DNA from: Mesorhizobium ciceri WSM4083
Lineage (GTDB): Bacteria > Pseudomonadota > Alphaproteobacteria > Rhizobiales > Rhizobiaceae
Direction of reading: 5' to 3'
Assembly: GCF_000519305.1 (NCBI RefSeq)
Contig: NZ_JAFG01000012.1
Location: forward strand, 189 to 64,188
Length of the DNA: 64,000 bases
Part shown: one piece after another, positions 8,494-16,661 of the stretch
How the letters are laid out: each line of letters opens with the position of its first letter
How positions within the stretch are numbered: the first letter of the stretch is position 1
Translations under genes and position numbers: made by a program
Notes under the pieces: model-generated
Told to the model about the DNA's origin: nothing
What the model saw: only the letters and a program-made list of their open reading frames with translations
The model's database searches: none

Positions 8494-8825
8494 AGCGTTA
8501 GCATCAGGCAGGCTACCAACGTGGGATCGACTACGCGCTCGATGAGATCAAGGCGATCGGCCATATCTGCTGGTCAGCGAACCTGCCGCTCCATATGGAC
8601 GGCGCCTGCTTCGCCAACGTACTTACCACTCTCGCCTGCTGCCCGGCCGAGATGACGTGGAAGGCCGGCGTCGACCTTTTGTCATTTGGCGCCACGAAGA
8701 ATGGAACATTGGGTCGATGCGGTCGTCTCGTTCCGCAGAGCTCTCGCGAGCACGATCGCCCTTCGGCGAAAACGGGCCGGCCAGTTGAGTCACCGATCGT
8801 TCAAGGCGTTCAAAGGGTCCTCTAA
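8494..8825 (+). pseudogene. Decayed low-specificity threonine aldolase fragment
   Basis: The plus strand reads IDYALDEIKAIGHICWSANLPLHMDGACFANVL and then CPAEMTWKAGVDLLSFGATKNG. This matches the central part of PLP-dependent low-specificity L-threonine aldolases, including the DGARF-like loop and the TKNG motif containing the PLP lysine. After TKNG the frame shifts into unrelated sequence. Both ends are missing, so this is a fossil about 110 codons long abutting the next gene. Confidence 0.75.
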
Positions 8826-9241
8826 GCGACGGGCATGGTGCCGTTGGCCGACATTTCGAGGACATCGAGCAGGATGGCCAGCCCGACACCGCAGGCAGTC
8901 AGGATAAGACCGGACATGAAGATGCGGTTGGCGCGTTCGTAGAGGGGTCGGCGCAACGAACTCACGTTGAGCAGCGAGGACAGTGCCCGCATCTGTAACG
9001 CGATGCCTACCACGATCGGCACAACGGCGAGCAGGTCATAAAGCCCCCATGGCATGGGGTTCGCCGCCCAATGCGTGACGAAGCCGAGCGAAAAGGCAAG
9101 CAGGATGCCCACGACGGTAATCGAACCGTTGCGGAAAATCGTCTCTATCAGCTCTTCCTTCGGATCGTGCTCGCCCAAGTGTTCCTTATCCCCTTTGCTC
9201 AGCCCGGGTCGGACCCAAGCTCTCGGGTCGTCCTTGAACAT
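8822..9241 (-). CDS. Conserved-looking small membrane protein of unknown function
   Basis: About 139 residues if started at the ATG at 9241 (MFKDDPRAWVRPGLSKGD). A longer frame to 9340 exists, but its extra residues are Arg-rich and unlike the rest. A charged N-terminal segment, HDPKEELIETIFRNGSI, precedes four hydrophobic stretches: ITVVGILLAFSLGFVTHW, GLYDLLAVVPIVVGIALQM, a spacer with RPLYERANRIF, and MSGLILTACGVGLAILLDV. I do not recognise the family. It ends 4 bases inside the downstream threonine aldolase fossil. A degenerate NifA-site module sits about 130-160 bases upstream. Confidence 0.6.
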   Translation of the reverse strand: MFKDDPRAWVRPGLSKGDKEHLGEHDPKEELIETIFRNGSITVVGILLAFSLGFVTHWAANPMPWGLYDLLAVVPIVVGIALQMRALSSLLNVSSLRRPLYERANRIFMSGLILTACGVGLAILLDVLEMSANGTMPVA

Positions 9242-9369
9242 TGGCGCCAATTGATGGCCAGGAGCCGAGGCCGAACCCATAAGCCAATTGTCGCGACTGC
9301 GCCACCCTCTTCTCGGCCTTCCGCGACGTGAACGATGCAAGCGGCGGCTGCCAGCAGGTTCGGTGAGAG

Positions 9370-9404
9370 TCGCGACATTCTTGTGCAGCTTCGGGCACCA
9401 GAAG
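9370..9404 (-). repeat. Degenerate copy of a tandem NifA-site module
   Basis: On the minus strand this region reads TGCCCGAAGCTGCACA, then AGAA, then TGTCGCGACTCTCACC. Each half differs by one base from a TGT-N10-ACA site. The core CAAGAATGTCG and its flanks match the tandem module at 26024-26059 and the P450 promoter region at 35438-35470. A -24/-12-like sequence, TGGCAGCCGCCGCTTGC, lies downstream at about 9330-9352 but with 12 instead of 10 bases between GG and GC. It is probably a decayed NifA promoter. Confidence 0.5.
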
Positions 9405-9758
9405 GTTGCCGATAGACACCCTGGGAAAGTTTGCTGCTGCGCTCGTGGTTGCTACGCCAGCCGTTGGTTCGGGATAGCCGTGCCTGCGCACACACGAACA
9501 TGCAGAGCACTTCCCGCGTTCGATGTCTCGATAGAACAATTGGAACAGTAATTGCGCCGCGACGCAGACAGCCAAGCTCGTCAGCATGACGAGGTCGAGC
9601 CGGGCGAGGCTGTCTGCGATGTGTCTTCCCGCCGCAGTGCGTGCGCCTTGTGGATCAGAGACCGCGCGATAGCACCGGCGCATCACCAATGGTGTCGCGC
9701 CATTCAGCTCATACGACACGCTTGTAGCCCGATCCGGGTGCATCAAACGGAGATTTCA

Positions 9759-10568
9759 ATGCTTGTTTCGACCCGGCTCATCCTTGTTATCGCTGCCCTC
9801 AGTGTCCTACCACTTCCGGGCACCGCCTTGGCAGCGCGCGTTCTGTTGCCTCATCGTGCTGTTTACGACCTGGCGCTAGTTAAAGCGTCCGCCCCATCAG
9901 GGGTTGGCATGGTAACGGGTCGCATGAGTTACGAGTTCAGTGGCTCTGCCTGCGTAGGCTACACAACTCAAACCCGTGTAGTGCTTCGTGTCATTTCGGA
10001 GGAAGCGGACGGGGTAATTGATCGGCAATCGACGACTTTCGAGGATCCCGGCGGCAAGTCGTTTTCGTTCGTGACCAAAAGCTATATCGACGAGGAACTC
10101 CAGGAGGAGGTGAGAGGGACGGCGACACGACAGGATGAGGACGTCAAAGTCAAACTGGAAAAGCCGAAGCAACAGACTCTCAACATCGGCTCGACACTGT
10201 TTCCGACACAGCAGATGCTCGACGTGTTAAGCCGTGCCGATGCCGGCGAGACGTTTTATGAGACTAGACTGTTCGACGACAGCTCGGAGGCGATGACTAC
10301 GAGCATTCTGATCGGCAAGGAGGCCGAGATCGACCAAAAAAACCCTGTGACGCCAGCTCTTGCGAAAGGCCGCGTCTGGCCGGTCACAAAGACCTATTTC
10401 GACGAGAGCGACAAGGAGGGGGTAACAGTACCACAATCTACCCTTAGATTCACGTTGCACGAGACTGGCATAATGCGCGACTTCGTGACGGATAATGGCG
10501 ACTTCTCGCTTTCAGGCAAGATCATCAGTCTTGAGGTTTCGGATATGAACTCGGCTACCTGCGAATAA
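9759..10568 (+). CDS. eipB: EipB-family periplasmic envelope integrity protein (DUF1849)
   Basis: A 269-residue exported protein. The start at 9759 is chosen because it follows an AACGGAG ribosome binding site and opens with a clean signal peptide (MLVSTRLILVIAALSVLPL, cleaved near ALA-A). The mature part starts LLPHRAVYDLALVKAS, typical of DUF1849/EipB, which in Brucella folds as a beta-spiral and is needed for envelope integrity. The two conserved cysteines expected for the disulfide are present: one in GSACVGY and one at the extreme C-terminus (ATCE). Its length agrees with the family. It stands alone between fossils and toxin-antitoxin genes and looks intact. It may be an accessory paralogue of a core chromosomal gene. 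Confidence 0.85.
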   Translation: MLVSTRLILVIAALSVLPLPGTALAARVLLPHRAVYDLALVKASAPSGVGMVTGRMSYEFSGSACVGYTTQTRVVLRVISEEADGVIDRQSTTFEDPGGKSFSFVTKSYIDEELQEEVRGTATRQDEDVKVKLEKPKQQTLNIGSTLFPTQQMLDVLSRADAGETFYETRLFDDSSEAMTTSILIGKEAEIDQKNPVTPALAKGRVWPVTKTYFDESDKEGVTVPQSTLRFTLHETGIMRDFVTDNGDFSLSGKIISLEVSDMNSATCE

Positions 10569-11080
10569 GTAGCCACTCGGGAGCAGAGGGGTTTCTGATC
10601 GGCGCCAATTCCATCGAGCCAAGCTCTGCGCTGCAGATGACTACGATGGCTGTGTCCCGCGAGCCGTCGTCGGGCTTTTTGGTTACGATCCACTCGCACG
10701 GAGCGCACACGAAACGTGGCACGTACACAACACTTCTCCTCGGTTCAAGGCGTTTTGGTCGCAGCACGCTACGCCCATTGAAAGCTTCCGCGGCTGAGAC
10801 GACGCACGGACGGAACCGAGTTTTGCCGAACTCGAAAGTCGAATGGGCTTCATATTCGAGCGGTTCGCGCCGTCTTGGCGACGGCACGATCGCGGGTCCG
10901 AGATCGCGCAGCATTCGTGCCGGAATTGAGCACGATTTCTCTTCGACGGCAGGCCATGGGACGGAAGGCTCGCCCAAAGCGTTCGTCCCTCAGGAGAAAA
11001 CCCGTGACTGACCATGAGTTGACTTAAGTACGGGGCAACCGCATATCTGCCAAAGCGCAGCGTGTAGCGGAGTTGGAATC
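10569..11080. other. Spacer with an unassigned 140-codon minus-strand frame
   Basis: No recognised gene. On the minus strand an open frame runs from 10977 to 10555. It contains VYVPRFVCAPCEWIVTKK and overlaps the end of eipB by 14 bases. It is not obviously a shadow of a plus-strand gene, but it lacks a clear ribosome binding site and family. It could be a decayed gene or chance. Confidence 0.35.
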
Positions 11081-11434
11081 GTGGTTGCCGGGATGGCCCA
11101 CTCGCACAGTCGGTTGAAGCGTCTTGCGTCGGATCGGGCAAGCGAGCGCCGTCGGTTGGCTGTCGCTCGCGCGCGGCTTGCCTGCAAGGCGCTCTCGGAC
11201 ATGGGCGTGACTGTACGTGTGATAGGATCGCTCGCCACAGGTCGTTTTGGCCCGGATTCCGACATTGATTTCCTCGTCGAGCACTGCCCGCGTCACCTGA
11301 AATACGCCATCGAGGGACTCGTCGAGGATTGCCTCGGTGGTCTGCCGTTCGATGTCGTCTATCTCGATGAAGTGCCTGCCCACAGGCTCGAGCGTTTGAC
11401 CAGGGAGGCGGTCGATGCTGGGCATCTTCGTTGA
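11081..11434 (+). CDS. mntA: MntA-type nucleotidyltransferase antitoxin
   Basis: A 117-residue minimal nucleotidyltransferase. The GTG at 11081 is preferred because GGAG lies 8 bases before it; an in-frame ATG at 11093 is the alternative. The catalytic signature GS-x10-DxD is intact (VIGSLATGRFGPDSDIDF), and a third acidic residue follows in FDVVYLDEV. In MntA/HepT systems this protein AMPylates the HEPN toxin and neutralises it. The gene overlaps the next by 20 bases, the expected tight coupling. An Arg-rich N-terminal helix (about residues 8-35) precedes the core and may contact the toxin. Confidence 0.85.
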   Translation: MVAGMAHSHSRLKRLASDRASERRRLAVARARLACKALSDMGVTVRVIGSLATGRFGPDSDIDFLVEHCPRHLKYAIEGLVEDCLGGLPFDVVYLDEVPAHRLERLTREAVDAGHLR

Positions 11435-11918
11435 CATCAACAACGAGCTGGCCGACATCGCAAAAGAAGCGAAGATGCTGGCCGACAGTGTCAGGATATA
11501 CGAAGAAGCAGCGAATATCGGTCCTGTCTGGACTTGGCTTGCGGTCCAAGGCCTCGCTTCGGGTGTGGAGAAGATTTACACGGGCTGCGAACGTGTAATG
11601 GCGATGATAGCGAGCGACATCGATGGTGCGAGAATTGACCACAGCGAGGGCTGGCATGTCTCGCTACTGAAGCGGATGGCCCATCCCTTCCCAAGCGTTC
11701 GGGACACGGTGATTTCTGACGAATGCTTCAATGCACTCGACAGGCTGCGGTCCTTCCGCCATCGGGAGCGGAACAGCTATGGCCTCACCCTTGATCCCGG
11801 GATTGTGCTGGAGCGGGCGGTCGAGACTGGATCGGCATTCGAGAAATTCCGATCCGAAGTGAACGAGTTCGCCCAAAAATTTAGCGGGCCGGACAATAAT
11901 GGCAGTTGGAAGCCCTGA
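11415..11918 (+). CDS. hepT: HepT-like HEPN toxin (partner of MntA)
   Basis: A 167-residue mainly helical protein. The HEPN core is visible as DRLRSFRHRERNSYGLTLD around residues 110-128. The usual RNase motif is R-x4-H-x-Y; here the R and Y are in register (RHRERNSY) but the sixth position is Asn, and a His follows the Arg directly. Asn variants occur in some members, so activity cannot be decided by eye. HepT toxins are RNases that are AMPylated on the motif tyrosine by the cognate MntA. The start overlaps the mntA end and the pair is isolated from other genes. It probably stabilises this part of the island. Confidence 0.8.
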   Translation: MLGIFVDINNELADIAKEAKMLADSVRIYEEAANIGPVWTWLAVQGLASGVEKIYTGCERVMAMIASDIDGARIDHSEGWHVSLLKRMAHPFPSVRDTVISDECFNALDRLRSFRHRERNSYGLTLDPGIVLERAVETGSAFEKFRSEVNEFAQKFSGPDNNGSWKP

Positions 11919-12269
11919 CAGTCGACGGCTTTCCACTTTCGCAGCCCGGACGCGAGTTCGCTGAAATAAAGATGTAATTGCCTATTGATTTGGTGGCGTT
12001 TGCTCCCTAATGCCCTGCAATTGATTGAGCAGGCCGGCGACTGCCAGGGCGCTCGCTCCATCCGTCGTGACCCGCCTTATTTAGCTCCGAGGCGGTGTTG
12101 TCGAGCGCGATTGGATGGTCAACGGCAATCGAAATGATCGGTCAAGCATCCGGCGTTCAATGTTGAAAACCCACCCGCTTCCTAGCTCGTAGTGCAAGTC
12201 TGCACTTGTTTTGCGCGAGCGCAGCGCTGCTTAGGCCTTGAGCGGCGGCGTTAATTCCGCCAGTCAAAT
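11919..12269. other. Spacer between the two toxin-antitoxin modules
   Basis: About 350 bases. I see no gene, RNA or repeat that I can name. Sequence becomes AT-rich from about 12255 where the hipB operators begin. Confidence 0.5.
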
Positions 12270-12364
12270 GATATGCTATTTCATATCGAATTCCGTTTCG
12301 ATATATAATTGCGGATCACTCTCTCCACCAAACGGCCTTGCAATTTGATATGCAAAAGCATATC
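12270..12364 (+). promoter_or_regulatory. Paired hipB-type operators (GATATG-N6-CATATC)
   Basis: Two perfect inverted repeats with identical arms: GATATGCTATTTCATATC at 12270-12287 and GATATGCAAAAGCATATC at 12347-12364. A half site GATATA lies between them (12299-12304) and another GATATG at 12377-12382. The second operator ends 33 bases before the hipB start. The arrangement is that of an autorepressed HipB promoter, with two full sites about 77 bases apart suggesting DNA bending or loop formation. Confidence 0.8.
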
Positions 12365-12397
12365 TATGGTGGACTCTGATATGTTAAAGAACATCAA

Positions 12398-13045
12398 ATG
12401 CCCTACGAAACAGAAGACATCATTAAAGTGCTTAAGTCCGCGCGCGAGGCCCAAGCCTTGAGCCAGCGTGGCCTCGGCGCGCGCGCAGGTGTGCCTCAAA
12501 GTCACATCTCCAAAATCGAGAGCGGGAAGGTCGATCTGCAACTTTCCAGCCTCATTCAGCTGGCGCGGCTCCTCGATCTTGAGGTGAAGCTCGTGCCGAA
12601 GAAGGCGCTTCCCGCAGTGGACAGTGTCGTGCGGTCGACCACGCCCCAGGCCACCAGCAAAGAAGCCGCGAGCGCCCTGAACAAACTACGCCAAGCTGAG
12701 ATCGTCACGCAGACGCTGCGCACAGCTCTACCCAATGACTCGCAATTGAATCGCGCGTCGACGGTCCTGAGGGAGCTCCGCAGCATTCCCATTCAATTTC
12801 AGCTGATCGATTTCCAGGCGCTCAACAAGGCGCTCAAGCCTTTCGACGAGTTGCGGCGCGCCTTGGCACGGAGCGCAGCGCTTGACGAGGACATACGCAG
12901 GATCACCGCGGCACCCGAGGTGGTCAATAAGCTGCGCGAGGCAACGGGATCGCTGCAGGCATTGCGCAATCGTCTCGTTCACGCTGTCAATGTAACGACA
13001 GCCGGCCCGAAACCAGCCTACGATCTGGAGGACGACAATGAGTGA
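12398..13045 (+). CDS. hipB: HipB-like antitoxin with long C-terminal extension
   Basis: A 215-residue DNA-binding antitoxin. Residues about 8-65 form an XRE-type helix-turn-helix (ALSQRGLGARAGVPQSHISKIE). E. coli HipB is about 88 residues; here roughly 130 additional residues follow, largely helical and charged (ASALNKLRQAEIVTQTLRTAL, LNRASTVLRELRSIP, FDELRRALARSAALDEDIRR). They end with the acidic tail YDLEDDNE. The extension may form a coiled-coil for dimerisation or HipA contact. The stop overlaps the hipA start by 8 bases. Two matching operators upstream indicate autoregulation. Confidence 0.85.
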   Translation: MPYETEDIIKVLKSAREAQALSQRGLGARAGVPQSHISKIESGKVDLQLSSLIQLARLLDLEVKLVPKKALPAVDSVVRSTTPQATSKEAASALNKLRQAEIVTQTLRTALPNDSQLNRASTVLRELRSIPIQFQLIDFQALNKALKPFDELRRALARSAALDEDIRRITAAPEVVNKLREATGSLQALRNRLVHAVNVTTAGPKPAYDLEDDNE

Positions 13046-14273
13046 TGTGTCCATCCTCGATGTCGCCCTGTATGGAAACAAGATCGCCACGCTCACGCTC
13101 CTGCAAGGAGACCGCTCGATCTTTGCATTCACCCAGGAATACATCGACGATGCGCGACGGCCGACCTTAAGTCTCTCCTTCAAAGACGATCACGGCGGGC
13201 TCATCACCGAGCAACCAGCCACCCATGTTCAGGTATCGCCTTTCTTCTCAAACCTGTTGCCGGAAGGTCCATTGCGCAAGTACCTGGCAGAGCGGGCCGG
13301 CGTGAAGGAGATACGCGAGTTTTTCCTGCTGTGGGTGCTGGGGCGCGACCTACCCGGCGCCGTGACCATCACGCCGACGAACGGAGAGGCGTGGCCGCCC
13401 GCCAGCAACGCCGCCGGCGGCGCCAGACAAAAAGAAAAGGCACTGCGGTTTTCGCTCGCCGGCGTGCAGCTGAAGTTCTCGGCCATCAGAAACAAGCGCA
13501 AGAACAGCGGCCTCGTCATTCCGGCCAAGGGCGTCGGCGGCTCCTGGATTGTGAAACTCCCGGCTGAGCGGTTTGACGGCGTCCCCGAGAATGAATTCTC
13601 GATGATGACGATCGCCTCTCGCATCGGCATCAATGTCCCTGAAATCGACTTGGTCGATGTCAACTCTCTGGAAGGCCTTCCCGAGGGGCTGGGGCGGCTG
13701 CGGGGCGACAAGGCTTTCGCCATTCGTCGTTTCGATCGAGACGGCGCAGATCTTGTCCACATAGAGGACTTCGCGCAGGTCTTTCGTCGCTATCCCGACC
13801 AGAAGTACGAAAGTGCCAGCTACCGCAACATCGCCACTGTCCTCGGGATCGAAACCAACGAAGAGAGCATCGCCGAATTCATCCGGCGGTTGGTTTATTG
13901 CACACTGATCGGCAATGCCGATATGCATCTCAAAAATTGGTCGCTGATCTATTACGATCGCAGGACGCCTGCATTGTCTCCGGCCTACGATCTTTTGTCC
14001 ACCATCCCCTACATTCCCGATGAAACGGCGGCGCTGAAATTTGCGCGTACCAACAGGGTCAGCGAATTCAACAAAGACGAGCTCCGCTACCTGGCAGCAA
14101 AAGCACGCCTGCCAGAGAAGTTGGTTCTCGACAGCGCCCAGGAAACCGTCCAGCGCTTCCTCGACGTGTGGAGCGCCGAGAAGAACAACCTATGGCTCGG
14201 CAAAGACGTCGTCGATGCGATCGATCGCAACATCGCGATCGTTCCCCTCGCAAGGAAGAGGTCCATCGGCTAG
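13038..14273 (+). CDS. hipA: HipA-family serine/threonine kinase toxin
   Basis: A 411-residue HipA protein with complete domain order. The N-subdomain contains FSNLLPEGPLRKYLAERAG and REFFLLWVLGRDLPGAV. The kinase core contains RFSLAGVQLKFSAI (P-loop-like), GGSWIVKLP (ATP-binding lysine), ENEFSMMTIASRIGI, FAIRRFDRD, the catalytic loop GNADMHLKNWS and the metal-binding SPAYDLLST. All expected catalytic residues (the Asp in NADMH, the Asn in LKN and the Asp in AYDLL) are present. HipA kinases phosphorylate aminoacyl-tRNA synthetases such as GltX and induce persistence. It is translationally coupled to hipB by an 8-base overlap. Confidence 0.93.
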   Translation: MSDVSILDVALYGNKIATLTLLQGDRSIFAFTQEYIDDARRPTLSLSFKDDHGGLITEQPATHVQVSPFFSNLLPEGPLRKYLAERAGVKEIREFFLLWVLGRDLPGAVTITPTNGEAWPPASNAAGGARQKEKALRFSLAGVQLKFSAIRNKRKNSGLVIPAKGVGGSWIVKLPAERFDGVPENEFSMMTIASRIGINVPEIDLVDVNSLEGLPEGLGRLRGDKAFAIRRFDRDGADLVHIEDFAQVFRRYPDQKYESASYRNIATVLGIETNEESIAEFIRRLVYCTLIGNADMHLKNWSLIYYDRRTPALSPAYDLLSTIPYIPDETAALKFARTNRVSEFNKDELRYLAAKARLPEKLVLDSAQETVQRFLDVWSAEKNNLWLGKDVVDAIDRNIAIVPLARKRSIG

Positions 14274-14588
14274 CGGAAACTCTACCTGCCCGTGGCCAGC
14301 GTCAGGACTGATTGATCCCGGAAGTGAAAACTGGCGGCGAAAGCGATAGCGGACGAGAATGGGCCCCCAGTACTTGAGGCGAGCGAAGGTGTGTTATCGA
14401 TCTTGTGGCTTGGCGCTAAAGAATCGGATCGCAGTTACGGTTCATGCGGTGTCTCCATGATCCGGAACCGCGGAGCGATGCCGTGCTGGACGAGGGGGTC
14501 GCGGAATCCCGCTCGAGCTATAGGCGCTCTCGGCGAGCAGATGGCGGGCTTGGCGGCAGGTTTGTGCTCGGCTCAGACGCGATTGTAC
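14274..14588. other. Spacer downstream of hipA
   Basis: About 315 bases between convergent hipA and the omptin gene. No coding signal, RNA or clear terminator was recognised. Confidence 0.5.
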
Positions 14589-15548
14589 TCAAAACGTCAG
14601 CTTGAAGCCGGCCGACATGGTTAAGGCATAGAAGTCCAGGCCAGCGCTATCCTTGAAGGTCATGCTGCTTTGGGCGCCCTTCGAAAGCTCGTACGATGTC
14701 GTGTCGCCTTTGTCCCGGAAATACTCATCGAAATTGCCGGTCAGGAAGAGGCTGGCGCGGTCGCTGATTCGATAATCAGCCTTGGCGCCGACCGAGATGA
14801 AGGGATTGGTACGGAAGTCGTATTGGCCCACCCTGCTCGGCCAGTGAAGGTCAATGGCGCGTGCGTTAATCGAAAGGCCGCCGCGCACGAGACCCGAGAG
14901 CGCCCAATTGTCTAATTTCGTGGTGGCTTCCACACCAAGGAAAAAGCCCGGATAGCGCTGTTCGTAATCGACGAGCGGTTCGTCGTGCGGAAACTTGCCG
15001 CGAGTGTCGCGAAAGCGTTCCACACTACCTATGTACGAACCGCCATAAGCGCTCCACTTCACGTTCGTGTATTTGAAGCCGCCATGCAGGTTTAGGGTCG
15101 TGACCTCGTCGATCGCGAAATCCCGGCCTGCTGCGAGATCAAGGTTGATGTAGCGGTCAAGGTGAGTGTCGGGATGGATCGACTGATTCGACCAATCTGC
15201 AGCAGCAAAGCTCGGCGCCAATTCCAACCAATCGTAATCTTCCATGTGGCTGTTGCCAGAAAAACCTACCACGGCATTGGCTGAAAAGGTCCAGCCGTTT
15301 GCGTCAGCCGTGAGGCCGGCCGTCAGGACCGGCGCATTGGTTTGCCAGATCAATTTGCTGATACGGTTGCCCGCGCTGTCGAAGACAAGCTCGTCGGCCT
15401 TGAGCCACGTGTAGCCGACGCCACCAAGGAACACGAGGCTCTTGTCGGGCGCTGAATAGATGGTCCGATCCGCTGCCGTGGCGAAGGCCGACCATGTGCA
15501 GACAGTGGCGAAAGCAAGAGTTGCAATTGATGATGTGCAGCGATTCAT
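14589..15548 (-). CDS. Omptin-family outer membrane protease
   Basis: A 319-residue exported beta-barrel protein. MNRCTSSIATLAFATVCTWSAFATAA is a signal peptide. The mature protein consists of alternating amphipathic strands and ends in the aromatic outer-membrane terminus GFKLTF. The omptin catalytic groups are recognisable: HMEDYDWLE carries the paired acidic residues equivalent to OmpT D83/D85, and AIDLHWPS carries the D-x-H pair equivalent to D210/H212. The family size is about 300 residues, so it is complete. Omptins cleave peptides, often between basic residues, at the cell surface; in a symbiont, host antimicrobial peptides are possible substrates (inference). The gene is monocistronic, with about 650 bases of non-coding sequence upstream. 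Confidence 0.85.
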   Translation of the reverse strand: MNRCTSSIATLAFATVCTWSAFATAADRTIYSAPDKSLVFLGGVGYTWLKADELVFDSAGNRISKLIWQTNAPVLTAGLTADANGWTFSANAVVGFSGNSHMEDYDWLELAPSFAAADWSNQSIHPDTHLDRYINLDLAAGRDFAIDEVTTLNLHGGFKYTNVKWSAYGGSYIGSVERFRDTRGKFPHDEPLVDYEQRYPGFFLGVEATTKLDNWALSGLVRGGLSINARAIDLHWPSRVGQYDFRTNPFISVGAKADYRISDRASLFLTGNFDEYFRDKGDTTSYELSKGAQSSMTFKDSAGLDFYALTMSAGFKLTF

Positions 15549-16207
15549 AGGGCAGCCTCCTTGGCCCCCAGGGATAGGGATAGCCGTTGGTGATTTTTCG
15601 TTGAACGTCGGCGGCTGTCAGCGCCGTTCGCCCGTACTGTTCGTCGCGTGGACCATTCCTGGGCGCTGGCGCGAAGACGTTGAACTTCGACGCGACGTCG
15701 AGGAATCGCTTTGGTCACTGCCCTTTGTCTGGTGCGCCCGCGCTCGTTGCCCGTTTTTACATGGGTGGCCGCGGGCTGCCTTGAGCTGGATCAGTTTACG
15801 GCAATGGCGTGCTTGAATTTCGGCTCGCGACCCCTTGCGGAGCGAATTGCGGTGGCGTCGTTAAACAAGTCGGCGGGACATCCGCAGCCCGGCGCGGCGC
15901 CTCGGATGGGCTTTGTCCTGGCATGATAGCTTGCCTTGGTTGTTTGCTGGGGCTTGATCTCACCGAAGTGCCCTTCTGTAGCACCGGGCTTAACCAGGGG
16001 TTCGGCCTAGCGGTTCGACGTTGATCCAAGATAGCCTGAGAGCTATATTCGATCAGAGCCGTCATTCTGGTGGTCCGACAGCACGTTTGAGATGGCGCGA
16101 TCGATATCTTGACTGCCCTGCAGGGTTCCGATGCCGGCTCTCGCAATCGTGTGCCGTGTTTCGTCTGACGCAAGTGCGGTCCGCCAACATTACGGAGTTA
16201 AATTTTC
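15549..16207. other. Long spacer upstream of the omptin and XRE genes
   Basis: About 660 bases between divergent genes. I searched for a tts box and a NifA promoter facing the omptin gene and found no convincing match. Short frames on both strands look like chance. Confidence 0.5.
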
Positions 16208-16642
16208 ATGGCACGTGGTATCGAGATCCTTGCATCTGTGCCGCAGAGACAGCGGGACCACACCGAGGCGCTATATTCGAAGCCGACCAAAGAGGTAGAA
16301 GGTCTTCGGGCCCTGCGCCGCATAGCAGGCAAGGCCCAAGCTGACGTCGCTGCCGCTCTGAAGATCAAACAGCCGTCTGTTTCCAAGATCGAAAACCAAG
16401 CTGATATGCACATCTCGACCCTTCGCAGCTATGTCGAAGCCGTGGGCGGAAAGCTCGAGCTGACCGTCAGGCTACCAAAGCACCCGGCCCTGCGCATCCA
16501 TGCTATCAGCGACCCTCGCTCCACATTCTCCGCAAATCTCGCTCCTCGTAGAACGTCTCTCGCCACGGCTGGACACGCCGACACCGTCCATCCGCAGCGC
16601 TTGACAAGGCTGTCGCCACAGAACGTTGAAGGCCGGTCGTAA
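16208..16642 (+). CDS. XRE-family helix-turn-helix regulator (HigA-like)
   Basis: A 144-residue regulator. A linker with YSKPTKEVEGLRALRRIAG leads into the helix-turn-helix QADVAAALKIKQPSVSKIENQ (residues about 42-62) and HISTLRSYVEAVGGKLELTV. The N-terminal part (MARGIEILASVPQRQRDHTE) resembles XRE antitoxins and operon repressors. The last 45 residues are Ser/Thr/Arg-rich and look unlike a folded domain, so the C-terminus may have drifted. It ends 19 bases before the DprA-like gene, and I infer that it regulates that operon. No HigB-like toxin gene lies upstream. Confidence 0.75.
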   Translation: MARGIEILASVPQRQRDHTEALYSKPTKEVEGLRALRRIAGKAQADVAAALKIKQPSVSKIENQADMHISTLRSYVEAVGGKLELTVRLPKHPALRIHAISDPRSTFSANLAPRRTSLATAGHADTVHPQRLTRLSPQNVEGRS

Positions 16643-16661
16643 TTTTGAAAGGCGTTGATTC

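Noticed and set aside
10555..10977. 140-codon minus-strand ORF with a CxxC-like motif
   Set aside because: No ribosome binding site or recognised family, and it overlaps the eipB end; kept only as a note.
10683..11657. 324-codon minus-strand frame covering the mntA region
   Set aside because: Arg/Pro/Ser-rich shadow of mntA and hepT; the real genes are supported by catalytic motifs and overlap.
15549..15700. tts box or NifA promoter for the omptin gene
   Set aside because: No stretch matched either consensus well enough.
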